Shown here piece after piece: positions 1 through 10,686 of a stretch of 64,000 bases of DNA (within the stretch, counting starts at the first letter, position 1; each line of letters begins with the position of its first letter). The notes under the pieces were generated by a model. The model had not been told where the DNA came from and did no database searches. It saw only the letters and a list, made by a program, of their open reading frames with translations. The stretch is from Cyclina sinensis. Taxonomy: Eukaryota > Mollusca > Bivalvia > Venerida > Veneridae. The DNA lies in the NCBI GenBank assembly GCA_012932295.1, contig JAAONU010000053.1, forward strand, positions 1 to 64,000. The letters run 5' to 3'. The position numbers were made by a program, and so were the translations under genes.

Positions 1-403
1 GAACAACATATAGCCAGTCAATCCATCTGTTTTGTTTCGTCTCCACTGTTCCGGGATAGGTATCTTATTCTTTACTGCATACTCATAAACCAATGTTTTT
101 GTTCCAACTGTAGATAGCCCATGGTGTAGCTTATTGGCTGTGACCAAGTATTTTGCGATTTCTAATTTCCTGTGTATCTGTGAAAATACGACGATTGTCC
201 CATCCTGGCTCCATCCTTGTGTTTATTCTATATGTTCGAGCCTTGTCAACAAATCTTTGGAGCGTAGATTTTGAAATAGAGAATTAAGCTGCTGTTTCAC
301 GTAGACCCTTCCCAGCTCTAACTAGCCTTACTGCTTCCCTCATTGTCTCTGCAGGAGTTTTTCCATTAGATTCATTTGATTTTCGTTTTGCAGTTCTAAA
401 CAT
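1..403 (-). pseudogene. Decayed psq/pogo-type (CENP-B/Tigger-like) transposase fragment
   Basis: Read on the minus strand from an ATG at 403, the conceptual product begins MFRTAKRKSNES and continues with ETMREAVRLVRAGKGLRETA and then SKSTLQRFVDKA. This is the pattern of a Pipsqueak-type helix-turn-helix DNA-binding domain at the N-terminus of pogo/Tigger-like transposases. Further on, LVYEYAVKNKIPIPEQW fits the second (CENP-B-like) DNA-binding segment. The frame is broken by a TAA after the first helices and by a frame change near 140-150, so it is not functional as written. It runs off the left edge, so the catalytic domain, if present, is outside. It could also be a domesticated psq-domain gene that has decayed. 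The family call rests on pattern recognition only. Confidence 0.5.
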
Positions 404-1151
404 TCGTAAACTTGCACTGTAAGATTTTTATAAGTTTCTTTTAAAACAGCAATGCTAACAGAAGACACTCCACTGTATGGTATGCTCAGCAACTACAGCT
501 TATTCAAAACTGGGAAAATCTCATAAATATTGTCATCATTCAAAAGAGAATATGGCGTATGGAGAGGTTCTAACATCGGTGCAAGCGTTAACACTGTGGA
601 AATTTGTTTCAGATTCAATATAATGTTATCAGTATCAAGATGTTCTAAATTTGGGGAAAAGGCTACCAAGTGACACATTGTGTGAGGAGACAACTCGTCA
701 GAGCACTGTGAAGTTGATATTTATTTAATTCAGTTAATTCCGGATTTAAACACTGGCAGCCAATAACTGACAATCCCGCTAACACATTATTTTGACTTTA
801 AATCTTCCACACTACACCCAAAGACTCATTGTTTATATTTGTTCCATTGAGGTTCAACTCAGCCAATAACCGAAACAGGTATAATTGTTGCTCAAAAGAT
901 TTTCCACACAAACGTTTGCAGTTTTGACTGTAGGAAATCCTACTTTTCTGATTAAAACTTCAAACGAATCATCCGTTATAGCTGTATTTGAGAAATCAGA
1001 TACTTGTATAACATAGGTTTAAATGTAAGGAACCAGAATCCTTTTGAAATTATTTCTAGTGTTACTAGTGCCTTGACTGGTACAAAGGTTAATATCTTGA
1101 AAATAAGTTCAGGTGGCAGGCCTTTAAGAAGGTGACATGGACTCATCACAT
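404..1151 (-). pseudogene. Broken F-box / leucine-rich-repeat (FBXL-like) gene fragment
   Basis: On the minus strand an acceptor-like TCAG ends at 1152. The following sequence reads LLKGLPPELIFKILTFVP and then VKALVTLEIISKGFWFL, a good F-box, the motif that recruits SKP1 in SCF ubiquitin ligases. Downstream are leucine-rich-repeat-like segments (DFSNTAITDDSFEVL, LNLNGTNINNESLG, LVAFSPNLEHLDTDN). The frame changes near 1000-1015, just after the F-box, and stop codons follow near 850 and at about 493. The F-box plus LRR order is typical of FBXL substrate receptors. As written this is a pseudogene or a badly indel-affected exon. The psq-type fragment starts immediately downstream on the same strand, so an insertion into this gene is possible. 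Confidence 0.55.
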
Positions 1152-2431
1152 CTGAAAATAAATGAATTAATAAATAAATAGGTAATGAAGTCTAATGTTA
1201 CTTTAATGTACTCAATATAACATAACAAAGCTATACTATGGTATTCCTGTACAGAATGCACTGTTCCAGAGTACCCCAACTACCCCAACCCAGTTTTATT
1301 GTATCATAAGTTGAAAAGAAAACCTGACCAAGCAATTATTCCTATCACATATTAAAGGCAATATTAGTACATCATTATTAACTGATAACTTATAAATAGT
1401 ATTTAAGCTGAATTAATTTGAAAACCGTATTACTTTTTTTATAGAATTTCACTTTGGGAGGTAAAAATTACATTTTACACACCATACTTTTTTTCTTCAC
1501 CTTGCCGCCATGAAACTTTTGTAGAGGAAGAGGCTTAATAAAATCAGTCTTCTTTGTGATTCAGATTAAAATCAAAGCACCTAAAGTAACCCCCCCCCCC
1601 CCACTGTCCCACAGTGCCCCATGTCCCAGAGTGCCCCTATGTCTCCTCATGACAAATACAGATCATGCCAATTAATGATATCTGTTTATGGTCTGCATAG
1701 TTTCCTGTTCAGTTTTTAAAAATTCATTTAATAAACACATTATAATTGGTATGTCCACTTTAATTAACAATTCAGATATATCAGGTTTGAATTACAGAGT
1801 TATTTTTAGGAATATATACATTAGGTATTTTAACAGAAATGTTCTGGACTGGTTTTTTTATGCATTTTATGCCAGGTACAAATCTAGCAAAAGTGAATAT
1901 CTTCACTAGAATTTTGATTCAGACTATTGTTTACACTCTTCCTAGCTATTGAAACAAATTGGCTTTCATTTCTTTTCTGTAACAAAACAGAATTAGCTGT
2001 CAGGTTCGAAAACATTACTTTCCTTCAGGTACAAAAGACTGAATGCTTGAAGACGGTCATGCAGACATTGTGCCAACTGTCAGTAACAAGGTAACAAGGA
2101 AGTCTCAAGTTGAAGAACATAAACTATTGTTCTTAGCTGTAACGAAATTTGTTCTAGCATTCTGGCCATACTAAATACCGGTGATCTAATAAAATAGTGG
2201 TCTCCTCATGAAAGAGAACATTAAAGAATTAAACAATTTCCGAAAAAGAAGTTAAATGAATAGTTCAACAAAATAAAGCCTTTTTGTACTCTCTGGAATT
2301 GTGGCATTAGAATTGCGTTGGGTATGTGTGCTTGCAGGGACAATTGTGTAACCATCACCGATAATAGAAGTAAGCCGATTATAGGGTTACAGAGGATAAT
2401 TTCTAATACAGACACTATGAAGAGAACTTAA
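1152..2431. other. Non-coding stretch upstream of the F-box fragment
   Basis: No gene is visible. It contains a 13-base C run at 1590-1602 followed by short repeats of a GTCCCAGAGTGCCCC-like motif up to about 1640; a similar motif occurs near 1260-1300. The rest is AT-rich and unremarkable up to the retrotransposon target site. Confidence 0.5.
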
Positions 2432-2435
2432 TAAG

Positions 2436-3161
2436 TGTAGAGGGTGTGTTGATGACAACCAACTCTATCCAGAGTTCGATATATATTTTATTCAGACGAA
2501 TAGTATGTAAAAACCTACAAATAAATGTGACAACAATAAACATATGAACATATTCTAAAATCATAAAACATTATTTCAGCATTTCAATAATTCAATTCAT
2601 TAAGTCAATACAACTTCATGAAAAGTAAATTCAAAGCAAAAATATAAAATCTTACCAGGTACATGTAATAAGCTGATCTTCTTATAGAAATATGAAGAGA
2701 TGTCTATATGACTTTTTGTTGTAAATTCTGAATTATACAGAATTTCAATAACAGAATAAACTAGCGAAGTTGTTCTGTAAAGAACTGACTTGATAGCAAA
2801 ACGTAAATTTCTTCAAGTGCCCTCACTATTTTCTAAAAATATATATCTTCATGATGATAAGAATATGATGTGATTCTTTCATCCAATCAAACTATTCGCA
2901 ATAAACACAACAAGACAACAATTGGACAATACTGGGCAACACTGGAAAAAAAAGAGACAGTTCACTAAACATGTTGACCTTAAAAATATAAACAAGAAAA
3001 TACCCATAATACTCTGAAAGTGAATGAAAATGAAGTCATGTGACCATGAACAGTTATGAATGAACATGTGCAGTATTCACTACAGTGTTTACAGTTTTTA
3101 CTATACACAGTAGCTTAATTATATACACAACGTATATCATGAAAAATTGACCTTATCTACA
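2436..3161 (-). repeat. 3' LTR of the gypsy element
   Basis: 726 bp, matching 10687-11413 almost base for base. On the element strand an AATAAA lies at 2492-2487 near the LTR end and could be the polyadenylation signal. A TATATAA-like stretch is near 3119-3127. The terminal dinucleotides are TG and CA. Confidence 0.93.
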
Positions 3162-3173
3162 TACTCCCCCACA
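3162..3173 (-). other. Polypurine tract of the gypsy element
   Basis: On the element strand the bases just before the 3' LTR read TGTGGGGGAGTA, a purine-rich stretch at the position where plus-strand DNA synthesis is primed in LTR elements. Confidence 0.6.
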
Positions 3174-3658
3174 AGATGTAAATGGCGCCGACATTTCAAA
3201 GATTCTAATAAAGAAATAGGTAATGAATTACTTAAGTTAAAAATCATTGAGAAATAAATCCTCAACACACAAAAAAAACAAATTAACAAACTTTCCTATA
3301 TATGACAGATTTTCTGATTATATAAAAAAAATAGAATTTGCTTTGACGTACTGATAAACAATTACTTGAAACATAAAACTAAAGTAAATGATGAATGAAT
3401 ATAAAACATCACTATTTCAAAACCTACAACGCTAATAGTGAATTTATTTATCATTTATTCCTTATTACAGGAGAAATGCAATATATCAGAAATTAAATTC
3501 TGAATTTGAGCAGGAAAACAAATCAAAGATTAAAACACTTCACAATTGTTCAATCCTCATTTACAGCTCAAATGTATATAAAAATACTACCCATAGTGAC
3601 ACAAAATACAAGACTAAATCTGTTCAAGGTTACAGATAACCTAAAGTTTAAGTTCTTT

Positions 3659-5033
3659 TCAAACATAGAAAATAACATCCTGAGCCGACTGAGAATTTAC
3701 CCATTCACCAAAACGGTTTGGCGGTCGCCTTGTTCTTCTTGGCCTCAGTACTGGGACTTGAGCCAAAGGTGTGGCTTGAGATGGACTCAAATTTAACGAA
3801 CCTGGGTATGATGGGGTATTGTTTGGTGAAATAATAGGTAAATCTGGAGCAACAACGGAAGAAGGTGGAGTACTTTGGAAAGAAACAGGATTGATAGGTT
3901 GATGGGTTGGAGTGCTACTTCCAACAGGCTTCAAACTTTGGTTAGAACTTCTTCTCTGAGGAATAATATAAATTCCTGGAGATGAACGAGACTCAGAGGA
4001 GCTAGTGTCACCATCATACTCTCGACCCTGTACAACAGTTGGTCTAGATCTGAGCTTGCGGACAGTTTTAGACTGTTGAGAGTCTTCAGGCTCGGGAATA
4101 GATATGAAAGGTAGTAAAAGGTTTCGGTGTAGAGTCCTTACCGGTCCTTTGCGTGTTTCCAACTTAACCTTGTACACTGGTTGGCCCTCGTATGGAATTT
4201 CTATAACAATATATGGGTCCTTTTCCCATTTGCCAGCCAGCTTCTGTCGTCCTTGAAGATTAACCTTTCGGACAAGAACAATGTCACCTACAGAGATCTT
4301 GTTTTCTCGTACTTGTTGGTCATATTGTCTCTTGTTTTGGTCAGCTCTCTTCTTAGCAACTTCACCTGCTACTCTATATGCGTATCTTAGGCGTTCCTGA
4401 AGCCGAGATACGTAAGAAACATGGCTTGCACCAGACTCATTCCCAGGTGCTGTGCCTAAGTATGCGTCTACAGAGAGACGTGGGTGCCAACCAAACATAA
4501 GAAAATGGGGAGAATACCCAGTAGAAGAGTTTTTGGTAGCATTGTATGCCTGGCAGAGAGAAGAGACATAATCAGCCCATCTGGCCTTGTGATCATCTGC
4601 TAAGGTGCGAAGCATACGAATAAATGTTCGGTTAAAACGCTCGGCAGAAGGATTACCCATAGGGTGAAATGGCGTGGTCCTGGTCTTCTTCACATTAGCA
4701 ATTTTACAAAGTTCCTTTATGACCTTGCTTTCAAAATTACGGCCCTGGTCCGAATGAAGCTGTTCTGGAAAGGAATAGTGTATAATGAAGTGCTCATACA
4801 GGGCTCGTGCTGTAGTAGTTGCCTTCTGATTCCGACAGGGAATAGCTTTGGCATATCGAGTGAAATGATCAGTTATGACCAAAACATCTTCATACCCACC
4901 CTTCGACTTTTCTAATTTGAGAAAATCCATGCAAACGAGCTGCATAGGTCTCGAAGTCTGTATGGGCATGAGCTCTGCTGCAGGTCTCCGAGGGGTTTTC
5001 CCGCAGACACAAGACTTGCATAAGGACACACGT
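3659..5033 (-). CDS. Integrase region of the gypsy element
   Basis: This frame encodes the retroviral-type integrase that inserts the element cDNA. The zinc-binding HHCC module straddles the frame break: HPGH lies in the upstream frame and CKSC in this one. The catalytic D,D,E residues appear in VCMDFLKLEK, LHSDQGRNFES and NPSAERFNRT. A GPY/F-type tail follows (KLAGKWEKDPYIV), ending TLHRNLLLP. The last 120 or so residues are Ser/Pro/Arg-rich with no chromodomain. The open frame extends upstream to 5131, but the true join with the RNase H frame is at the seven-A run on the element strand near 5031-5040, where one base appears to be extra. Confidence 0.88.
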
Positions 5034-7148
5034 TTTTTTGAAATCTGCTTCCATTCCTGGCCAGTAAAAGCGTTGGCGAGCAAGCCAGAGTGATTTTTCA
5101 TGGCCTGGGTGACCAACCTCATCATGGACACCTTTGAAAGCTATGGTGCGATGAGAAGCAGGTATAACAAGCTGTCTTACCGGTTCACCATCTACTGTTG
5201 CAGTACGGTAGAGAACTCCGTTCTCTATAGTTAACCGTGTTTTGTCTCTGAGTAGGGATTTGACTTCTCTTGGCAGTTCCTCCCCTCCGCAGTGAGAACC
5301 GTACTGCAAAACTTTAAAGATCTTGGAAATGTTAGGGTCTCTAGACTGCTCTAAAGCCCAATTGACAACAGCCGGCCTGTGTAACAGGTTTTCGTCCTTA
5401 AACTGTGGGGCTTCAGAACCATATAAACATTCTGCTGACGAAGAAGAAACGAGAGCACCAAGACACAGAGCTTTTACAGTTTCAGCAAACTGCTGAGGTT
5501 TACGGCTCAAACCATCACAATCACCATTTAATCGACCTGACTTGTAGACTAAGTCAAAATCAAATGCTGACAATGCAGCAACCCATCTATGTCCAGTAGC
5601 ATCCATCTTCGCTGTGGTCATTACATATGTCAGAGGGTTGTTGTCAGTCATGACTGTAAATTTGTTGCCATACAAGTAATCATGGTGTTTGTCAGTCACA
5701 GCCCATTTAAGCGCGAGGAATTCGAGCTTATGAGCTGGATAATTGCGTTCGCTTGGCCTTAATCCACGACTTGCATAAGCAATAACCCTCTGAGTGGCAT
5801 CTTCGTGTTCTTGTAGTAAGACTGCGCCAAGGCCTGTGGAACAAGCATCAACATGAACAATAAAAGGCTTGGAAAAGTCAGCAAAAGCTAGGACAGGGGG
5901 TGAAGAAAGTCTCTCTTTCAAAATGTCAAATGCTGATTGCTGCTTAATACCCCATGACCAAGGAACTGGTGACTTTTTCTTCTTTGACTTGGGCTTTTTC
6001 TTTGAATTATTATTGTCATGGCCATCCAGTAACTGATTCAAAGGTTGGGCAATTTTTGAGTAGTCCTTATTGAATCTACGATAGAACCCTGCTGTACCTA
6101 GAAAAGAACGAAGTTGAGAAACATTAATGGGGACTGGCCAATTTATAATGGCACTCACCTTTGCAGGGTCAGTGGAAATTCCTTGTTCTGAAATAACATG
6201 ACCAAGATAAGTTACAGATGTCTTAAAAAAATCACATTTGGAGCCTTTGAGTTTTAAGCCATGCTCAGCAAGTCGCCGAAAAACATTCTCTAACCTAACA
6301 AGGTGATCTTCAAATGTTTCAGAATAAACCAAAATGTCATCAATAAAAACTAAACATTCTCTGAGTAAAAGATCTCCTAAGGACTTTTCCATGACACGTT
6401 GAAAAGTTGCGCCTGAATTAACAAGACCAAATGGCATACGTTCACATTGATAAAATCCAAGATTTCCTACAGAAAAACCAGTAAACTGCTTGGAATCTTC
6501 GTCCATTTCAATGTTCCAATAACCAGAGCGAAGGTCAAGTTTAGAATAGAACTTCGAACCTACAAGAAGATCTATTTGGTCATCAAACCTAGGTAACTGA
6601 TAAGCATCTTTCCTTGTTCTAGAATTCAGCATCCGGAAATCAAGACAAAATCTTAGTGAGCCATCTTTTTTACGAACCAAAACTACATTGGAAAAAAAAG
6701 GGCTGTCACTCTTTTTGATAGCACCACATTCGAGCATCTCTTTGAGATGTTGCCTAACTTCTTCGTACATACCAGGTGGTATCTTGCGATATGGCTGTTT
6801 GAATGGGCTGTCATCATTCAAAACAATTTTGTGGCGTACTAGGTTACAACACCCTATGTCAGTTGGCCCTTTGGAAAATACATGACTCCATTTTCCAATA
6901 ACTTGTTGGACCCGTAACAATTGATCTGCAGAAAGAGAATTCTGATCAATTTTGATTCCAAGCTCATCAAATAAGCTATCTGAAGAATTTTTTAAGGGTG
7001 AAGAACAAGAAGTGGCAAGATTGTCAACGACCTTGACCTTATTGACAACACATAATTCTGACCTTGGTTTAATGGTTATTGTTTCTGCTATTGTAAAGAC
7101 GTACCGGTATTTTTGCATACCTACCAGACTGGGGGACCTGAACGACAT
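5034..7148 (-). CDS. Reverse transcriptase and RNase H region of the gypsy element
   Basis: A long open frame (running on to 4890 out of register) carries reverse transcriptase: LVRKKDGSLRFCLDFRMLN, SKLDLRSGYW, MPFGLVNSGATFQRVM and the catalytic box LVFIDDILVYS, where F-I-D-D replaces the usual Y-x-D-D. RNase H follows, with HVDACSTGLGAVL, ERNYPAHKLEFLALKWAV and MTDNNPLTYV supplying the Asp, Glu and Asp metal ligands. The lysine-rich stretch NSKKKPKSKKKKSP between the domains is unusual. After RNase H come a linker and the start of the integrase zinc finger. Upstream, the protease-RT linker is in another frame until about 7075. The copy is otherwise intact over some 700 residues. Confidence 0.92.
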
Positions 7149-7340
7149 GAGGTCTAACTAAAAGAGAATACTTATAGTCCAAATTCTCTGTAAGTACCTT
7201 CTGTACACTATGGTCAAGATCTCTGGCAATACCATTAACAGTGACACATTCATAAGGACCAATCTGCACTGAATGATCATTTGTTGATCTGACATGAACT
7301 GGTTTATTTATAAGGGAACTAAAAGCCATTTCCCATGCAT
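7076..7340 (-). pseudogene. Protease-RT linker segment in a shifted frame
   Basis: From MAFSSLINKPVHVRS to IPVRLYNSRN the reading lies in a frame different from both the protease before it and the RT after it. The text resembles the normal gypsy linker (a basic, hydrophobic stretch ending IPVRLYN, continued in the next frame by TIKPRSELCVV). It is therefore bounded by two compensating frame changes, near 7335-7345 and near 7070-7080. No canonical slippery heptamer is seen at either boundary, so I treat these as indels. Confidence 0.55.
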
Positions 7341-7777
7341 TAGGATAAAACCAGTTTCTAAATTTGAAGCAGCAGACTTGCAGAACCTGATTACATTGGT
7401 GCCTAGAATCACCGGACAGGTATTAGAAGTCTGGGTGTCTGGTACTACCAGAACTGGCACTGGCAATTCAATATTAAAATCAGGAATTGCAATAGAAACT
7501 TCTATGTAACCAAGAATGTTTAAAACATTACCATTGGCAACGAACACATTTAAGTCAATGCCAAAATCTGAAATGTTCAGCAGTGCTGGTTTGTTTGGTA
7601 AAGACTGATAAAATGAGTTTGAGACAGTGGAAACCATAGACCCTGTATCAATAAGACAAGAAGTATGTACATGGTGAAAAATAACAGGAGCTATGTTAGC
7701 ATCTCCAACAATCTGCTTCAACATTTCATGTTGGCCTTTATAAAATCCTGCCTCTGTGCGGCCATCAACAGAGGTGG
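7308..7777 (-). CDS. Aspartic protease region of the gypsy element
   Basis: A retropepsin-like domain. The active-site motif is HTSCLIDTGSMVSTVS, with the conserved D-T-G, and the flap-side end reads CPVILGTNVIRFC. It has no good start of its own near the gag end. The frame is open back through the gag stop and joins gag exactly at the CCCAAAC heptamer (7790-7784) by a -1 step. That points to translation as a Gag-Pro(-Pol) fusion that cleaves the polyprotein. The visible frame ends at 7308 after a shift. Confidence 0.8.
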
Positions 7778-7790
7778 CTAATAGTTTGGG
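7732..7790 (-). promoter_or_regulatory. Predicted -1 ribosomal frameshift signal at the gag/protease junction
   Basis: On the element strand 7790-7784 reads C CCA AAC, a canonical X XXY YYZ slippery heptamer in the gag frame, followed by TAT and the gag stop TAG (7780-7778). A slip to CCC AAA continues straight into the protease frame. After a 9-nt spacer, CCTCTGT (7774-7768) pairs perfectly with ACAGAGG (7757-7751). Loop bases TGGCC (7764-7760) can pair with GGCCA (7736-7732), giving an H-type pseudoknot: stem 1 of 7 bp, stem 2 of 5 bp, loops of 3, 2 and 14 nt. Seen in sequence; activity is inferred. Confidence 0.8.
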
Positions 7791-8916
7791 TGAACAGAAT
7801 TAGATTTTCTGCTGTTGCGGCTGTCATTTGGATACCTGTTCTGACCTCTGTTGCCTGATCTCTGTGGGTTATGTCGACCTTGGAAATGTTTAACAGGTTG
7901 TGAAGGGGTCAAAGGTTGCATAAGAGATGGTGGTGGTTGGTTAAACAAAGGTGGTGGGGGTGGGTGGTGGTGGGGTTCTATTATACAGGGACAAAGAATC
8001 AAGGCGCTCAAGAATAGTATTGAGCTTCTTATCACAATTGGATTGGATAGTGCTTATTCTTGAGTTCATTCTCCTCTCCAAATCTGTTAACTTGTCCTGA
8101 AAATTTAAATCTGAGGTCTGTAAATTAACCTGGGCCTTAGCTTTGGGGTTATTTAAAGACAGTTCTTTCTCAGCGGATCTGATATCTCCAAGAAAATGAT
8201 CATAGTCAACAGCTGTATCCAACTTATGACGAGTGTATGACTTCAAATTATCTGATCGTAAGCCTGACCATAAGCGTTCACAAAGTAACTCATTGCGGCC
8301 AGCTCTTGGGATATGGCCACCTTCAAATGCCTGTTCTAAAGTTATCTCTAACCTACAACCAAAAGCAGTTACAGACTCATCTGGTCGCTGAGAGGAATTA
8401 AAGAATTCTCTCATGGTAACTTCATGGCGCGCTGGTTCAGCGAAGTTGAACTCGAGTTTCTTGAAAATGGAATCAATAGTGACAGAGTCACCTAAAGATA
8501 CGACAAGTCGTCTGGCTGTTCCTCTAAGAGATGTCCTTATAGCCTGTAAAATCAGTGGGCTAGAAAGGGAAGGATCTTTTCTAAGACATCGTACTTCATG
8601 ACGCCACTCGTAAAATGATACTTCACCTTTAGCCATAGGTTCGTCACCAGAGAAATGTGGAATCTTAGGTGGAAGCAACAGCAAGAGAGCTAGGGGAAGA
8701 AAAAGAAAAATGACCCGGGGAAGGCTGTGCCTGCAATAAAGGGTTGCTAAGAGGGGGTGGTACCTTGGGTTTTGCACCTCCATGCTCAGCATCAGATTTT
8801 ATAGCAGTAAATTTGTACTTTGAGGAGAGTATCTTAAGCATTTCTTCCTCTGTAAGTGAAGTCTTACTAACCTCTCTTGTAGTACCATTAGTTTCCTCTT
8901 TTGCATTGGTTGCCAT
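7778..8916 (-). pseudogene. Gag of the gypsy element, with two frame breaks
   Basis: Gag starts at an ATG at 8916 (MATNAKEETNGTTREV) and ends at the TAG 7780-7778. The central part (about 8670-7960) holds a capsid-like domain: FYEWRHEVRCL, ILQAIRTSLRGTA, ESVTAFGCRLEITLEQAF and LCERLWSGLR resemble retrotransposon gag capsids. A coiled-coil-like stretch (KLTDLERRMNSRI) follows. The C-terminus is Pro/His-rich, then basic (NPQRSGNRGQNRYPNDSRNS); no CCHC zinc knuckle is seen, so RNA binding may rest on the basic tail. The frame changes near 8665-8680 and in the C-rich run near 7950-7975, each consistent with one extra base. The gene cannot make full-length Gag as written. Confidence 0.82.
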
Positions 8917-10686
8917 GTTTAAATATAATCAGTATAACTTACCAATCAAGGGTCAGCTCAGTTGCAACAGTAAATAATGAACAATAAATGTAAATACAAG
9001 ATATAAAAGAATAAAAGTATGATAAGTGCTACAAAAATTTAAGTAATTCTACTGCACTATGAAATAATGAAAAAAAATACAAGTGTTTTATTCCACTCAA
9101 CTTTAAATCGGATAGAATTTATTCAAAACACTGACTTGGTATAACTTAACTGTGGTCCAGGCTAACTGTACTAAGTTAACCTGTCAACACAAACACAGCG
9201 CAAAAAGCATGGAATCTATAAATCCCTTGTTTATTTTTTTTTTACACTTGATTTACACCTGAAAGTAATACTTGACTGATAACTAGGGCAGTTTACTACA
9301 ACCCATTTGTTTTTATACTGAACAGCTGTACTGAAGTGTGTATTTAAACCGCAGCACCGTAAATTATCAATAAACAGATAAAGTCAAAAACACCACTAAT
9401 ACCTATGTACTAAACAGATTTCTCACTCCTTGAACAATATATGCTCAGAATGATAAACTAAATGAAATGTTAACCAAAGCAAATTATCATATCAGTAAAT
9501 GTTTTATCAGTTCCAAATAAAACTGACACACCTACAATGCATATGATATGTACTGTAAAAAAAAATAAATAAACTCGTGTCACTGAAATTATGTGTGGAA
9601 TTCAACAAAATATCAAATCTGCAGATTTATGAAGAACAATACAAAATTACATGTATCTATAACACCTGTAATAATTACTGAACCTCTGAACACTTATCTT
9701 ACACGCTAATGAATTTGTAGAAAGAAAATAAAAAAAAAATGTTATACTGAAAAGAGATGATATAATACAGACCAAAAAACTAAAGTAACACAATAATACT
9801 GTAATTTTTTCATGTCACACAGAACAGTCACAAAATCTCTCTTATAAGTATATAGTATATATTTAATATGAATATGTAATGTTCTGAAAATTTTAAAATA
9901 AATGTCAACGTTTTCAATTTTCACAAAGAAAACACCAAGAATGAGAAAAAAAAATATTTGTCTACATGTATGTCAATAATTTATCTATAAACCAGAAAAT
10001 AAGTGAATATTCAAATAATCTTTGGTAATTTATACTTGAAAGATAAGAACACTAACTCTAAATGATAAAATTACTTAAATGTACTTTACAGATCTTCACA
10101 ACTGCTTAAAAAAAATAATCATGTGTCAAAATGTTTTGAAAACAAAACAAAAAAATGACCAAATTACGACCTTTGTAGTAGGTGAGTAGCAACAAAAAAT
10201 AGTGCGCTCTCAGAAAAATAAGCTTATAGTTCATACAAAAATGAAACAAAAGCGAATACTCACATGAAATCCAATTATAAATCCAGTAAAAACACTATTA
10301 AAAGACACTTAAATGACACACAAGACACTAAATTATTAATAGGTAGAATGTCACGATTCTCCTGTGTATCCGTCCATGATGTAAAGTTCAAGTTCAGTAT
10401 GTGTCCCTGTATGGATCCAGAAATTGCAGTTCTTGCTGGGCCCAGAAAAAAAAGAAAGAAAGAAAAAAAAAGGGAAAGTGCACTATGGAGTAAAGTATAC
10501 CTATATGAAGAGCCTGGAAACTGAAGGGGTACACTTCAGTCCCTGACTTCCACAGGAAGGGTTGCCGGCACTGTCCTCGGGTGTTTGCTGTTTGAAATCA
10601 CCTCTGGTACAGAAGATCTGTCCCTCACTGGAGAATCAGCTGGCACCTGGTTCAATTTCGTCTATTCCTTTGTCGGAGAGCCATTT
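8917..10686 (-). other. Long untranslated leader of the gypsy element
   Basis: 1.77 kb lies between the 5' LTR and the gag start, much longer than is usual for gypsy leaders. It is AT-rich and I see no convincing coding frame on either strand. A purine-rich tract is at 10445-10480. It probably carries packaging or translation-control RNA; an old nested insertion is an alternative. Confidence 0.6.
10666..10683 (-). other. Putative tRNA primer-binding site
   Basis: Three bases inside the 5' LTR the element strand reads TGGCTCTCCGACAAAGG. The leading TGG pairs with a tRNA 3' CCA and the rest could pair with an acceptor stem. Which tRNA is not determined. Confidence 0.5.

Noticed and set aside
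3162..3658. Envelope gene between integrase and 3' LTR of the gypsy element
   Set aside because: Only about 0.5 kb, AT-rich, with no open frame on the element strand; too short for an envelope.
7308..7345. Second programmed frameshift (protease to linker)
   Set aside because: The direction would be -1, but no X XXY YYZ heptamer is in the right register at the overlap. Treated as an indel.
10264..10524. 86-codon plus-strand frame in the gypsy leader
   Set aside because: Opposite to the element strand and dominated by a purine-rich run giving poly-Lys/Glu. No support.
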